The notes beneath the pieces were generated by a model, which saw only the letters and a list, made by a program, of their open reading frames with translations, had not been told where the DNA came from and did not search any database. Both the position numbers and the translations under genes were made by a program. Shown in pieces: positions 47,607 through 59,073 of a DNA stretch of 64,000 nt (position 1 is its first letter; every line of letters begins with the position of its first letter). Source of the stretch: Madurella fahalii (Eukaryota; Ascomycota; Sordariomycetes; Sordariales); assembly GCA_029876055.1 (NCBI GenBank), contig CM056874.1, positions 3,100,001 to 3,164,000 on the forward strand, given 5' to 3'.

Positions 47607-49237
47607 TCAGGGCACACTACTCGCCGTCCCTTTCCCATCTTCCGGGGCCACCCTCTGCAAAATAAACATTGCCTCGTCCTTGCCCGCGAAGCTCGGCATC
47701 GCAATCTGCACAATCTTAGCCCATTCACCCGAATGGTCCCTCTCCATATATTCATCCATCGTCATGTCCGAGAAGCTGGTGTACCCGTTGTGGTTCTGCG
47801 TGCCAACCACCACTAGCGTGTCCCCCTTGTACGCCGCAACCAGGTCGCGCGTGAAGGAGCCTTCCACAGTACCCGTCAATTTCCCACCCACGACGGGATA
47901 GACCAACATCAGGATGAGGTCGCTATGGTTTGGGTGGGAGGCGAGGTACCCGGTGCCTGTTTGGACGAGGGTGTCTAGAATCCAGGTTGTTCGCCTTGTG
48001 CCCACAGTCAGCACTCGCAAAGTATATGTGTAACGCATCTTTGGGTTGGGTGAGAGATAGAAGTGGCGATAAAAGAAAACGAACCATTCACTCATCAAAT
48101 TATCCACAGCGTCCACTTGCACCCCGTATTCGCGCAGCATCATGCTCCAGTAGCCATTCCCGCTGCCCACGTCCACCACCTTCTTCTGCTGTTTTCCATT
48201 GAGTCTCTTCTTCCCCCCCTCACCTTGCGCGAGAGTCTTGATGATCGTCAAGCTCTCGTGCGTGGGGACTACACAGCCAAAGTGGTGCATCATCACCGGG
48301 AGGAGGTAATGCCCGCTGCTCTGTAATCTCCATCCCGTTCTCTGCTTCTGCTTCGTTGTCGCTTGCCGTTCATCGTCATGACCATGCTCCCGTTTCGATC
48401 GGTCATTCCACTTCTCCTCTGCCCCATCCTGCATTCCCCTGCCATCATCGTCATCACCCTCTCCTTCCCTCAACGGCCCGCACCATGCAAGAAGCTGACA
48501 CGCCCACTCCCAAAAGTCCAGCGCCGGGTTCAGGACGGGCGGTTGCTTGCACCGGGGGATACTGGATAACACGGGTGTGAGGGGATGGGAGGGGAGGAAG
48601 AAGCGTTTAGCAGCTAGGTATGAGGCGACACGCTGGCGGAGCGAGGATTTTCGCGCGTTGGAGAGGAAGGATTTCAATGTCGAGGCGGTGCTGGTGGTAG
48701 GGTGGAAAATGGAGGCGTAGGCGGCTATGTCGGAGGGGGTTGGGGGGAGTGGTTTCTGGGAGGGTGTTGCTTAGTTGAGTTCGAGTTGAACCCGAAGGAT
48801 AGGGGTTACAAATGCTGTGATGAGTCTTAAAATGGCACAACACAGTAGAGTACAGTTGAGCTCAGGAAACATCAACATACCTCCCCTTCAGGGCACTGAT
48901 ACCACCGCAACCGATTCTCCCCGCCCCCATACACAAACTCCACCCCACCCTCCGCTAACTCCGACCCCCTCCTCACCACATCATTCTCCACTACCTTCTG
49001 CAATTGTCCCAACCGGATCTCCGCGACGGCACGATACACATATTGGTCCTCCCCCTCCGGGATACTGAACCAGGCCTTGATGGCTTTCTCGACATTATTC
49101 TCGTCTCGCAGCAAACGAATTGCCCGCTGATGAGTTTCCGTATCGTGTGCTGCCTTGGCGGGGTTAAAGGTCGGACTGCCTATGCAGGGGGTGATTGGCC
49201 TGGTTCTCTGCCGGTCCCTGTTGTTTTGAGGGGGCAT
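47607..49237 (-). CDS. SAM-dependent methyltransferase-like protein
   Basis: Three exons (48881-49237, 48085-48755, 47607-47994) encode 471 residues. After a helical N-terminal part (KAAHDTETHQRAIRLL, DENNVEKAIKAWFSIPEG) comes a Rossmann-type region near residue 310: KKVVDVGSGNGYWSMMLREY is methyltransferase motif I, and GVQVDAVDN follows as the acidic-loop segment. Then come WRTTWILDTLVQTGTGYLA, HSDLILMLVYPVVGGKLTG and NHNGYTSFSDMTMDEYMERD. The second intron is 90 nt, in frame and stop-free, so a 30-residue-longer retained form is possible. The family is conserved in filamentous fungi and uncharacterised as far as I know; substrate unknown. It converges on rqc2, only 110 nt between the stops. 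Confidence 0.82.
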
Positions 49238-50015
49238 ATTTATGGTTGGGGGATATGGATTGACGGGCGCTGTAGACCAATAATAAATAAGGAATTTGGG
49301 TTTTGGTTTACAGCTGGTTTTTCAGTTGGTGATACGGGGCTTGTCAAAACATAGATGGAGTAGGTGATAGGAGGTTTTGGCGGTGATGGAAAGGGGATGA
49401 TGTCACTTGAGTATGTACAAATACCAAGGTTCGGGTGAGTGTCTGCCGTGCCGCTCCCTGGGCCTCCCCTTCTCGGTGGCACTCTTACCCGGTCACGAAC
49501 GGGTATTTTGGCCGAACTATCTCGCAGCTGATGAGGACGGGACTGCTGCTACATGTCTTACCTGCTGGTCTCGACCGTTGAATACATGTGTTGTAGGCGG
49601 TTCTAGTCGCTGCAGAGAGCCAAGCATCTTGTCCCGCAAAGGTGTGATGAATTGTCCAAAGGTCCAATGCCATAGTGTATTTTGACATTTCTGTTCACTA
49701 AAGAGGCTGGTGATAAATGTGCGGTGCTGTCCAGCATCCTGATTCGTTGAGCCGATTTCGTCGCTTTGCCACAGCATTCTGTGACACGGACCGCTGTTGG
49801 GTCGATTGGACAAGTAGCCATAAAGTCCGAATGCCACAGCATCTGCATGCAGGCATTCGGATGAGTCCTTCGGGGGTGACAAGAGGCACGATGGAACACA
49901 GTGCAGAGCCAGTCGTCCGCTATATCATCCATCCAGTTTGCCCCGCAAGATCCCGATCCTTGTATCATGTCTATTCGTACAGTCGTCTATGGACCAGTTA
50001 TAGCAAAACGCACGC
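49238..50015. other. Intergenic interval
   Basis: Promoter of the methyltransferase-like gene and 3' region of rpn5. Nothing else seen. Confidence 0.5.
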
Positions 50016-51607
50016 CTAGCGCTTCGATTGCTTGCCCTTCTTCGGCTTAACGCCTGGCTGGATCCGCGCCATCATCTCCTCTTTGGTGATGAGGTGATCA
50101 ATCCTCTCAAGCAGGCCAAGCAGGCTCTTCATGTTGAAACTCCACTCGTTGAGGATGTCGTCGGCATCGCGCGGCTTTGCGAAGCTGACGACGCGAGCCG
50201 GCCGGTCGATCTTGGCGTACACCGTCTTGGCCGTTACCAGTTCGCTAATGTACTTTTCAGTCTCATCCTCGCTCAGGTCGAGCAGCTGCGTTAAGCGGCC
50301 CATCTGGATGCGCGTGTAGTATTTGGCCACGACGCGTACGTTGTGTTCGATGACGCGCTTGCGCAGGTCTTGCCACCGCTCGAATGCCTTGTCGTCGCCC
50401 GACTGCCCCTTGGCCGAGTCGAAGATGTCGGTGCTGAGCAGATGCGGGCCGAACACTTTGGATACCTCGGGCCATCGCATGAGCTCGTGCACCGTAAACA
50501 GCTTCAGGAGTTCGGCATCCTCGGGTACCATGGCATTCCGCGAGTCCTTGTGGATCCTGTGCAAGAGGTCGTGCTGCTCATTATCGTGTGGCGCAAGGAT
50601 GATGAAGTATATGATTCTCTGCAGTGTCTGTCAAAGTGTCAGCAAGATGCTCCATCCGCCGGGACCAGGGTGCATACCGCCCGGAGTTCCTCTGGGTTTT
50701 CTTCCACACTCTCGGTGTCCAACACCTGTCTGTAGTGCTTGCACACGTCGAGGTACTTGGCGTCTTGCTTGGCCAAGATGATCTGCTGCTCGTAGTAGCG
50801 CAGCTTGAGGTCTGTGACGTCCTCCTCCTTAGTCTCAGGCTCCTCCTCGACCTTGCCCTTCTTCTCGCGCTCCTTTTTCTCCTTTTCGAGCTGCTCTGGA
50901 GTCTTTTTTGGTTTCCGCGCCAGGTACCGGGTACTGATCTTGCGGCTGAGGATGCCAGCCTGTGTCCAGTCGCCGCTCTCGATGCAGAGCGCCACCTGCG
51001 CCAGGATGAACTCGACCTTCTCGCGCCGCTCCATGGACCCGAACGTCTCGACTTGGAGCTCGCAGAGCGTGTCGGTGGCCGCCTTAAGGTCGCCCTGTGC
51101 CTTCTTGATGTCCGAGAGGATCTTGGTCACGCGAGCCCGCTCAACCTCGACGAAGATCTTGCCCTCGGTCACTGTGCGGAGCGTTTCGATAACGGACAGC
51201 TTCGTCGCCATGTCGGGCGTCTCATCGAGAAATCCCATGACGGTTTGCACCATCTTGGTGATGGCCTGCTTGAGCTGGCCATGCTTCTTTGAGAGCACCA
51301 GGGTCTGATCGTTGAGAAGGCCCCAGGCGCCGGCATTTTTGCAGATGGTGACAATGCTGATGAGGACTCGTGATGTCGAGGCCAGATCGGAAGCCTGGCG
51401 TGTCTGCTTCTCGAAGGCCGAGAGCTTCTCGATGGCGGCTTGAATATCTGTCTGTTGTGCGGGGGCGGGCGGAGGGGCCCAAAGATTAGCTTTAGTAATT
51501 CTGGAAGTGCGACTTGCGATTACCTTTGCGAGTTCCTCGGCCTCGGGGATCTGCTTGTCTGCCTCCTTGGAGAAGTCCTTCTCGGGCTTCAGTGCAGCTT
51601 CGGCCAT
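50016..51607 (-). CDS. rpn5: 26S proteasome regulatory subunit Rpn5 (PSMD12)
   Basis: Lid subunit of the 19S regulatory particle; its C-terminal PCI domain helps assemble the lid around Rpn11. Three exons (51524-51607, 50678-51451, 50016-50627) encode 489 residues. Family-wide sequence is visible throughout: LKPEKDFSKEADK, IEKLSAFEKQTRQASDLAST, RVLISIVTICKNAGAWGLLN, KKHGQLKQAITKMVQTVMGF, LSVIETLRTVTEGKIFVEVE, GDWTQAGILSRKISTRYLAR. The PCI end reads VVAKYYTRIQMGRLTQLLDL, TVYAKIDRPARVVSF and SLLGLLERIDHLITKEEMMA. The first intron (72 nt) is in frame and stop-free, but homologs lack its translation, so it is removed. Length and domain order are normal. A basic KPKKGKQSKR tail ends the protein. 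Confidence 0.96.
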
Positions 51608-53189
51608 GGCGACGGATGGCTGGTTTATTTTGTTTGCGGGGATAATTGTTGTATTGTTCGATTGAGGTGATGGATCTGCGCTGCGCGAGAGGGATTATCA
51701 GAGGCAGGAAGTTGAGGTTCATTCAACAAATGTTGGTTAGAATAGCGCCGCAACAGAACAAGGCCCACGTCAGTTTAGTCTGCCTGCGCAAGGCTCGGGC
51801 TCAGGCCCGGCTCAGGCCCGGCTCAGGCCCGGCTCAGGCTTGGGCTTGGGGTTGGGCGGGCTGAGGCTGAAGCTTAGCACCCGTCCCGCCATGTCAGCCA
51901 CCATGTGGCTGGAAACGCATCTGAGATAAAGTACATGTACAGTACTAGTAATTAATTACCTCTTTGCACCCCCACTCGGAAGAAAGAGCGGCAAACAAAT
52001 GAAAACGTGCTTCGTTGTCGGTCACACAGAGCAGCACAAAAGCTGCTCGCAGCAGCCTCACACTGTGCAGTTGTAAGTCTCGATGGACACCGGAACTGGG
52101 GACAATGCGGTTATGGCGTGTATTCTTGGAAATCTCGGAAGTAATTGGCGCTCTCAGTCGTCTCAATCTCAAGCTCAATCCCAATCCCGTCCACAACCTA
52201 CATCCAAATCCCAATATGCCTGTTCTGCCGGAACCCAGATCCCTCGCCTGACTCTCTATCCCGAAATTTGGCAAACTGTTCCGACACACGGGAGAGCAGC
52301 CACATACCGCCACTTTTGTGTTATTTCGCCGTCTTTTGTCGGAGCTGGGCCGATCTCCCCAGCAACTCAAACAATGCTCTCTCCCTTACAGAGCGCGAAA
52401 TGAAGCAGACGAGCACAACCACTTACGCCTCGGAACAATAAAAAGGGCCCCGTCGAGACCCCCGCAGGCGCATGAGCGGGCACTAAAAATCGCTGGCTTC
52501 TGAACCTTGTTCTCTGAGGAGGGGCTTTCCCTGACAAAACGCCGAAAGAACGGCTCGACACCTGGGCATCCTCCCCCACCTTTGGTTCCATCCGAGGGGG
52601 CACATCGTGGAAAGCGGACCAGCCCTCGCAAGCACTCCTCCCTCGAATCAGCCAAGACCAAAGACCGCACCGGTCCAGGCCCACTGGCGCATCACTACGC
52701 TCCATTGATCGACTGGCTATTAGAATCCGGGGATAAGCCATACGATTTATGCTTGACAGGCTCCTATTACCGTACCTGTCTTGCGTCCCCGGCCGTGTCG
52801 TTCGAGAATTCTCCTGGCTAAGTCCGGCTTTGCGCTCTCGAACAAATCGCTGAATTTTGGGCAATTGGATCTAGCCCCGGGGGACCGAATTCTGCCAGCA
52901 GACTTTACCCGCCCTGGCCCTCACTCTGCGCTTGACGCTGCTGCCAACAGTTGGTTGCGTTAATCGAGACTCTTTTTTTTTTTTTTTTTTCTTGGATGTC
53001 CGCGGCTGGGCAAGCGATGTTGCCTCGGTATATCTCGGTGTAACCATCGGAACCAGAAACCGTGGTTGAGGCTTGACAAGCACACACAGCGCTCCGACCG
53101 AATTTGTCGGGAACGGGGCGTCCCCACGCGTCGATTCCTCCAACTCCGCTTATCCCTTAGTGTGCCCCGTTCATCTCATTCTAGACACC
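51608..53189. other. Divergent promoter interval
   Basis: Lies between rpn5 (-) and the LaeA-like gene (+). Holds a short GC-rich tandem repeat near 51790 and a T-run at about 52973-52990. No gene supported. Confidence 0.45.
51790..51842. repeat. 11-bp tandem repeat
   Basis: Four to five copies of CGGCTCAGGCC or close variants, degrading into GGCTTGGG units at the right end. Located about 190 nt upstream of the rpn5 start codon. Confidence 0.8.
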
Positions 53190-54928
53190 ATGAGTCAATC
53201 ACAGGATGACTCGGCCCTGTCAGTGGTCCCGGACTCGGAGACTCAGTCCAGGAAACGCCATCGGCCAGACGATGAAGCTCCCTCGCCGACGGATGTTTCA
53301 GTGCAAGCGAGGGCAAACCTTGGGCCCGGCAGACACCGGGTGCCAAAGGCAGACCCCAAGGACTTTGACAAGGCCGATCGCACTTCACTCGATGAGCCTT
53401 CTTCTCTTCCTGGAAATGGCAGCACTTCCACGTTTTCCCTCCCAGAGAGCGCCTTCTCCAGGTCGTTCTCCCCTTCGCCCTCGATGCCCAGCATGTCTAC
53501 GGGCCAGCGCGGGAGCCTCTCCCCTCCATACATGTTCTCAGATTCATCCCAACACCTAGGCTCTCTTACCAGGACTGCTGACGGGGAAGAGGACGGGACG
53601 GAACACGACGAGCTGGAGGAGCAGGCGGCCGTGGAACAGGCCGAAGAGGGCAGCATCATTGTTGACAGCGATGACATGGGCACCGACGCGGGCTACGGGA
53701 CGGACAGCAACACGACGGCGTCGACATCGCTTGCTGAGAGCGTGCGCGACTACATCTTTGAGAACGGACGCCGCTATCACAAGTTCCGCGAAGGGCGGTA
53801 CAACTTCCCGAATGACGACGTTGAGTAAGTGGTTTCACGTTTCACGGGTCGGCTGTGGAGAAGTGCCGTCGTTGACGCAGCGGACAGACAGCAGCGTGAA
53901 GACATGAAACACGCCATGGTCAAGATGCTCTGTGGGCAGCTCTACTTTGCGCCTATTGGGGAGCACCCTCATGAGATTCTCGATATTGGTACGGGAACGG
54001 GGATCTGGGCGATTGAGAGTACGTTTAACTTGCTGGGCTCCTATTGCCGATAGCGAAACTGACTTGGGTGTCCGCGAAGTGGGAGACCTCTTTCCCAGTT
54101 CCAACATTCTAGGCGTCGATCTGAGTCCCATTCAGCCCGAGTGGGTACCGCCAAACGTACGCTTCATGGTGGACGATGTCGAGTAGGTCGGCTAGGGATC
54201 CGTCTTGTCTGTGATGTAAATGCTGATGTCCATTCTAGGAGCCCGTACGTGCCTGACGCTTCCATCGCTTTTTTCAGCGTACTAACCCACACCTCCCCGC
54301 TAAAGATGGCTCCATCCGCGAAACTACTTTGACTACATCCACTCTAGGCACACCGTCATGGCGATCAAGGACTGGCCGAGACTCATGCGGAGAGCTCTAG
54401 AGTACGCCCTCCCTTCGAAACCAGTGTAGCGAGTACCGAGAAATACTGACCGCCCACCGTCCCAGACACCTCCGCCCCGGCGGCTGGTTTGAAATGCAAG
54501 AAGTCCACCACTTCCCCATCTCGGTCAACAACTCGATGCCGCCGGACCACCCTGTCGCCCAGTACTGGACGCTCATACGGGACGGCCTGGGCAACCTCGG
54601 CATCAACTTCCACGCGTGCGCCGACGGCCGGCTCGCCGACATGATGCGCGATTGCGGGTTCGTCAACGTCACGCAGCGGATACTGCAGATCCCCATCGGG
54701 ACGTGGCCCAAGAACAAGGTGCTCAAGACGGTCGGCCTGTACTGGCGCACCATACTGGTCGACGGGATCCAGGCCATCGCACTGGGCCCGCTGACGAGGG
54801 GCTGCGGCTGGACGCGGGAGCAGGTCGAGCTGTTCCTGGTCGAGGTGCGCAAGGCGTATCACGATAATAGCAGCTTGTCGTATATGCCGCTGTATGTGAC
54901 TTATGGGCAGAAGCCGCCGAACTACTAA
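53190..54928 (+). CDS. LaeA-like SAM-dependent methyltransferase
   Basis: Six exons (53190-53824, 53888-54018, 54080-54182, 54239-54244, 54306-54401, 54466-54928) encode 477 residues. Residues 1-180 are disordered, Ser/Pro-rich and then acidic. The domain follows: ENGRRYHKFREGRYNFPNDD, EILDIGTGTGIWAIE (motif I, about 240-252), ILGVDLSPIQPEWVPPNVRF, MVDDVESPWLHPRNYFDYIH, SRHTVMAIKDWPRLMRRALE, HLRPGGWFEMQEVHHFPIS. The end is SYMPLYVTYGQKP. All junctions are GT-AG and phases agree. The fourth exon is only 6 nt; it supplies the residues between DDVE and W. LaeA-like enzymes are implicated in development and metabolite control, but substrate and role here are unknown. It has the same architecture as the gene at the left edge. 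Confidence 0.88.
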
Positions 54929-57253
54929 GGGGGCTTTTAAGGTGTACATGCCCTTCTTTTCTTTTTTTTCCTTTTTCTTTGCTTTTCTTTTCTTTTCTTT
55001 TCTTTTCTTTTCTTTTCTTTTAATTTTTTTCGTTTATTTTTATTTTTATTTTTATTTTTATTTTTTTTTTTGGCCTCTTCGGTGAGCATGGGAGGGAGCA
55101 AAAGTTTGTTTGTTTGTTCGTTTGTCTGTCTGCTGGAGTTGAATGGAAGCGCGGGGAGGCACCCTTGAAACGTGGGCGATTGTTAGTTTTGCTTTTTCTG
55201 TGTCGGTCGTCGTCTCCCACCGCGATATGATACCATAATTGTTTGTAATTGCAGAGACTCTTGCAGAGGCGTCCAGCGGCGGTTGCCGCGGGGTCTGCCG
55301 CAAAGGAGAACATATTTTAGATGGTCTTTTACACGAGATGACTAGATGTCAAAAGTATGGTTTCACGCTTGGTTCTTATGCCGACGGGGACACTAAGACG
55401 CCTGACGTATTTATTAGTTTGCATTAGAGGTGCGTGCCATCCTTTACATCTGCACGGACTATCACTTCCTCCTCGTGGCCCCAAGCAACAGGGTTTTGCG
55501 GGCTAATCTTGGAACCAAAGAGGTCCGTTTAGAGTATCCAATGAGTAATTTCATGGCAGGCTCCAAGCACAAAAAGTGACAACCTCGATGGTGGTTAATA
55601 CTGTGGCCGCTGTCAGAGGTGGATCCTCGCGACTGCCCTTACAGAACTGTTAGCGGACAAGCCACGGCGGGGGCTAGACTCCTCAATCGGCAGATGGCGT
55701 GAGATGAGGCTTGCATGGCAGATCGGACAGTGCGTGTAAGGCGGCGAATGAGACTTGACCTCCCCTAAGTTCAGATTCAGATTCTCAGGAAGCCAAGACA
55801 TGTCACAACTACACTCTCTAGTCGATCCGGCACCGAGAGTTGTTTGACTTGAGATGTAGGTGGAAGAGTCCCCTCGGGTGTTGTATATATGATTTTTTTT
55901 TAAAAAAAAAAAATTATTTTATTCCCATGGTCCCACCATGTTGGGAAGCATGCTGTGTGGCATCGCCCTTCCGTCGCCGAACCCCACCGCTAACCATTCC
56001 GGTGGTGTGTTCCGTAGCGTAATCTCACCTCCTTCCCGAACCACTGGTCGACCCCACCTGGGGTGTGGGAGCCTCGTTGTCGTGATTGGCTCCAGGGCCC
56101 GGCACTCTCTGCCATCCGCCGGTTCGACTTGACTGGGAACTCCGAACCGGCTCCGGTAACCTACTGCGTAAAGCAACCCTCGCCAACCCGGCGCCTTGGC
56201 TTAATTATTGAGCACGGTCGCGGATTGGCCTGCGCCATGGCCCTACCTCTCGCTACGAGGCTCTGCGTGTGTCGATCGAGTGGTACGGGATATCCGTTAC
56301 ATCACATTACCTGTTGCCCTCGACTAAAATTTTTGTATTCTATTTTATATTTTATTCTTCTTTTGCCGGGCGGAGGAGACCGTAACTGCATGAGATAGCC
56401 ATGCCATGTCATTCGCTATACCAGCGTGGTGCATCCCGAGGCCAACTCGCGACCGCTCGCTTCTGCAGCAAATGATGCTACCGTCTTCCGCATTAGCCTA
56501 ACCAGCGAAGATGGTCGAACATGGATTCCCGCAGCTGCAGGGGATGCACCGGGATGCATGGAGGATGCGGTCGCTCGTTTGCGCGAGTCCAGTCTTAGGG
56601 ATCCTCCCTCTTGGGACGAACCAGGCTCTTCTTTTTCACAAGTTCCCATTGCGGGTCTGCCCAATGACTTTGCTGCGCGCCGCATACAAAACACCCGCCG
56701 TCTTCTTGAGCTCAACAGAGGCCGACCATTGCCTCGATCCGTTTACCTGCCGAATTGGTTTATTTACCCCTGCTGTGTCTGTCTTCAAGTTCCCGAACGC
56801 CGCCTCCCGTCGACCCCAGCCAGCCTTGTCACTTTAGTTTCATGATCAACAGCACTCGCTCACTTCACCTACATTGTTTGCCGAGGTCGACGGCGGGACT
56901 TATCCTCACCGGGCCCCGCGAGGCCGTAATCATACGTTGGCCGTTCGCCAGGAGCAAACGCATCGTGTTTGCCCCGTTCTGGCCCCGCTCTGGACAGTTT
57001 GCCTCTACTGCCATTGGCTGACTAGGTAATACTCCCTTTAGTGATCGCACTCTTTACCTTAAGTTACCTCTCCGCTCTCTCCAGAACGGAGTAGGCTAAG
57101 ACGCCGGGCATCCTCGTCCTCTGCCGAGAAGGACAAGGCTCAGGTTGTCGATCGTGACTCGAACTTGAACCGCTCAAGAGGCCACTCTGGGTTGACCGTT
57201 ACAAGCGGTAAACAAAACAATCACAGCTGATACCCAACAGCAACTCGTCCAAG
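54929..57253. other. Intergenic interval
   Basis: After the T-rich tract I see no supported gene. A T9-A12 run at about 55891-55913 is self-complementary. The plus-strand frame 56426-56845 (139 codons) has no recognisable family or start context. Confidence 0.45.
54957..55075 (+). repeat. T-rich low-complexity tract (TTTTC and TTTTTA units)
   Basis: About ten TTTTC units (54990-55020) followed by TTTTTA units and a T run. It begins about 30 nt after the LaeA-like stop codon, in its likely 3' UTR. Confidence 0.9.
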
Positions 57254-59073
57254 ATGGGGAAATTCAGGCTGAACTCCTGGTTCGACCGTACTTCTACGCC
57301 GACCGCCGACGCCAAGGCGAAGGCCGAGGCCGAGGCGAAGAAGCAGAACCGACGCTCGTTCTCTGCGCTATCCGCCTCGCTCCGGGCAAAGGAGTCACAC
57401 ACAAATGGCACCGCCGCATCTTCCTCGAAGCCTGTCAAGGCCGAGGCGGGCTCGACGCAGTCGCCGTCCCGGATGATCGCTTTAGCTCAGAAGATTGCCA
57501 AGGAGACGGAGACGCTCGAGGCTTACATGAGGGAGAACAACCTACCCATGCCCAGTTTCGACGAGGACGCCCCCGCCGACTTCCCGAAGCTCCCAGGAGA
57601 CGTTCTGAGGAGCAGGCAGGAGATCATTTTCGCAACCAAGGAGCTGGGGTTATTAGCACACGGGCCCCGCGAGTCCGTGAGATGGGGTGTCTGGGAGGCA
57701 AGTGTCGTTTGCTACTCCCCGCCTCCGAAGCACTGATCCTGACATCCGCGCCAGTTCTTGGACGTCCTGGCACTCACAGCTTTAAACCACTATGGCATTG
57801 GTAAGTCTTGACGCCGACCCCATACCCGCTGGCCTCCGCGGCTGACACGCAACGCAGCGAAACTTGTCCCTTCCGGCTCGACCATTACTCTTGAGGAGCT
57901 GCAGGCCAGCACGACTCTGGACCCGATTAACCTCGCTCGTCTGCTCCGCCTCGCCATGACCAATGGCATCTTTCGTGAACCCAGCCCCGGTGTGATCGCG
58001 CATACGGCCGCATCCCGAGTCCTCGCCGAGGACGGAAACATGCAAGCCTGGATTGGCTTCAACGGCGAAGACATCTTCAGAGCCTCTGGCCATGTCATCC
58101 AGGCGCTCAAGGCTTATCCGGAAGCAACGTCCCTGACCCGCGCCGGCTTCCAGTTCGGCTTCGACACCGTCGACAAGGAGCCCATGTTCGTCACCTTCGG
58201 CAAAGACCCCGAGTGGGCCCGCCGTATGGGCTGCGCCATGGCGAGCCTCACGGGCGGCGAAGGGTACGAGCCCTCGTATTTTGTCGATGTCGAAAAGGGG
58301 GGCTACGACTTGAGCGATCTCGATGCTGCCGGCGGCACATTTGTCGACCTTGGCGGGTCCCACGGCTTCATGTGTGTCGACTTGGCCCAGAGGTACAAGA
58401 ATATGAAGTTTGTGGTCCAAGACCTTCAGAAGACAGTCGACAGCGCGCCGAAGCCCATCTGCGCCGATCCTCAAGTGGCTGAGCGCATCACGCTTCTGGC
58501 GCACGATTTCTTCACCGAGCAGGTGACTAAGAACGCCGATGGCAAGTCAACCGAATTAGAGAGCAGCTCTCGGAACACTAACCGATCAAGATAGTCTACT
58601 ACTTCCGCTGGATCATCCATAATTACTCGACCCCCTATGCCGTTCGCATTCTCAGGAACTTGATCCCCGCCCTCAAGCCTGGTGCACGCATCATCATTAA
58701 CGACCACTGCTTGCGCGAGCCCGGCCAGGAGAACCCCTGGGACGAGCGGGTCATGCGCCGCATGGACGTGATCATGCTTGCCCTGCTCAATGCCCAGGAG
58801 CGGACCGAGGCCGAGTTCAGGGAGTTGTTCAAGGCTGCTGGGGACGGGTTTGTCTTCAAGGTAGGTTTCCAGAACTCGCATCTCTGCTGCACCGCCAATA
58901 GGTGATGTGATGATGCTGACTTGCAAATATAGGGTGTCACAAGACCCCAGGGCTGCCGGATGAGTATCGTCGAGGCGGTTTGGCAACCTGACGCCGCTGC
59001 TTCTGCTCCTGCACCTGAGGTTGAAGCTGCCGCTGCGGAACAACCCGCTGCTGCCAAAAAAAACGATTCTTAA
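57254..59073 (+). CDS. Plant-type O-methyltransferase (fungal)
   Basis: Five exons (57254-57697, 57755-57800, 57858-58541, 58595-58860, 58933-59073) encode 526 residues. The N-terminus (1-75) is Ala/Glu/Lys-rich. Then come a helical dimerisation-type region (SRMIALAQKIAKETETLEAY, FLDVLALTALNHYGIAKLVP) and a winged-helix part (LARLLRLAMTNGIFREPSPG). The SAM site is GGTFVDLGGSHGFMCVDLAQ (about 320-335). RWIIHNYSTP carries the likely catalytic His (about 400), followed by PGARIIINDHCLREPGQENP and QGCRMSIVEAVW. Such enzymes methylate phenolic hydroxyls, often in polyketide pathways; the substrate is unknown and no synthase is nearby. Introns 1 and 3 use GC donors (GCAAGT). The stop at 59071 follows an A8 run; one base fewer would add an acidic tail to 59131. 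Confidence 0.87.

Noticed and set aside
56426..56845. Plus-strand frame of 139 codons between the LaeA-like and O-methyltransferase genes
   Set aside because: No family match, competing overlapping frame, no promoter or intron signs that I trust.
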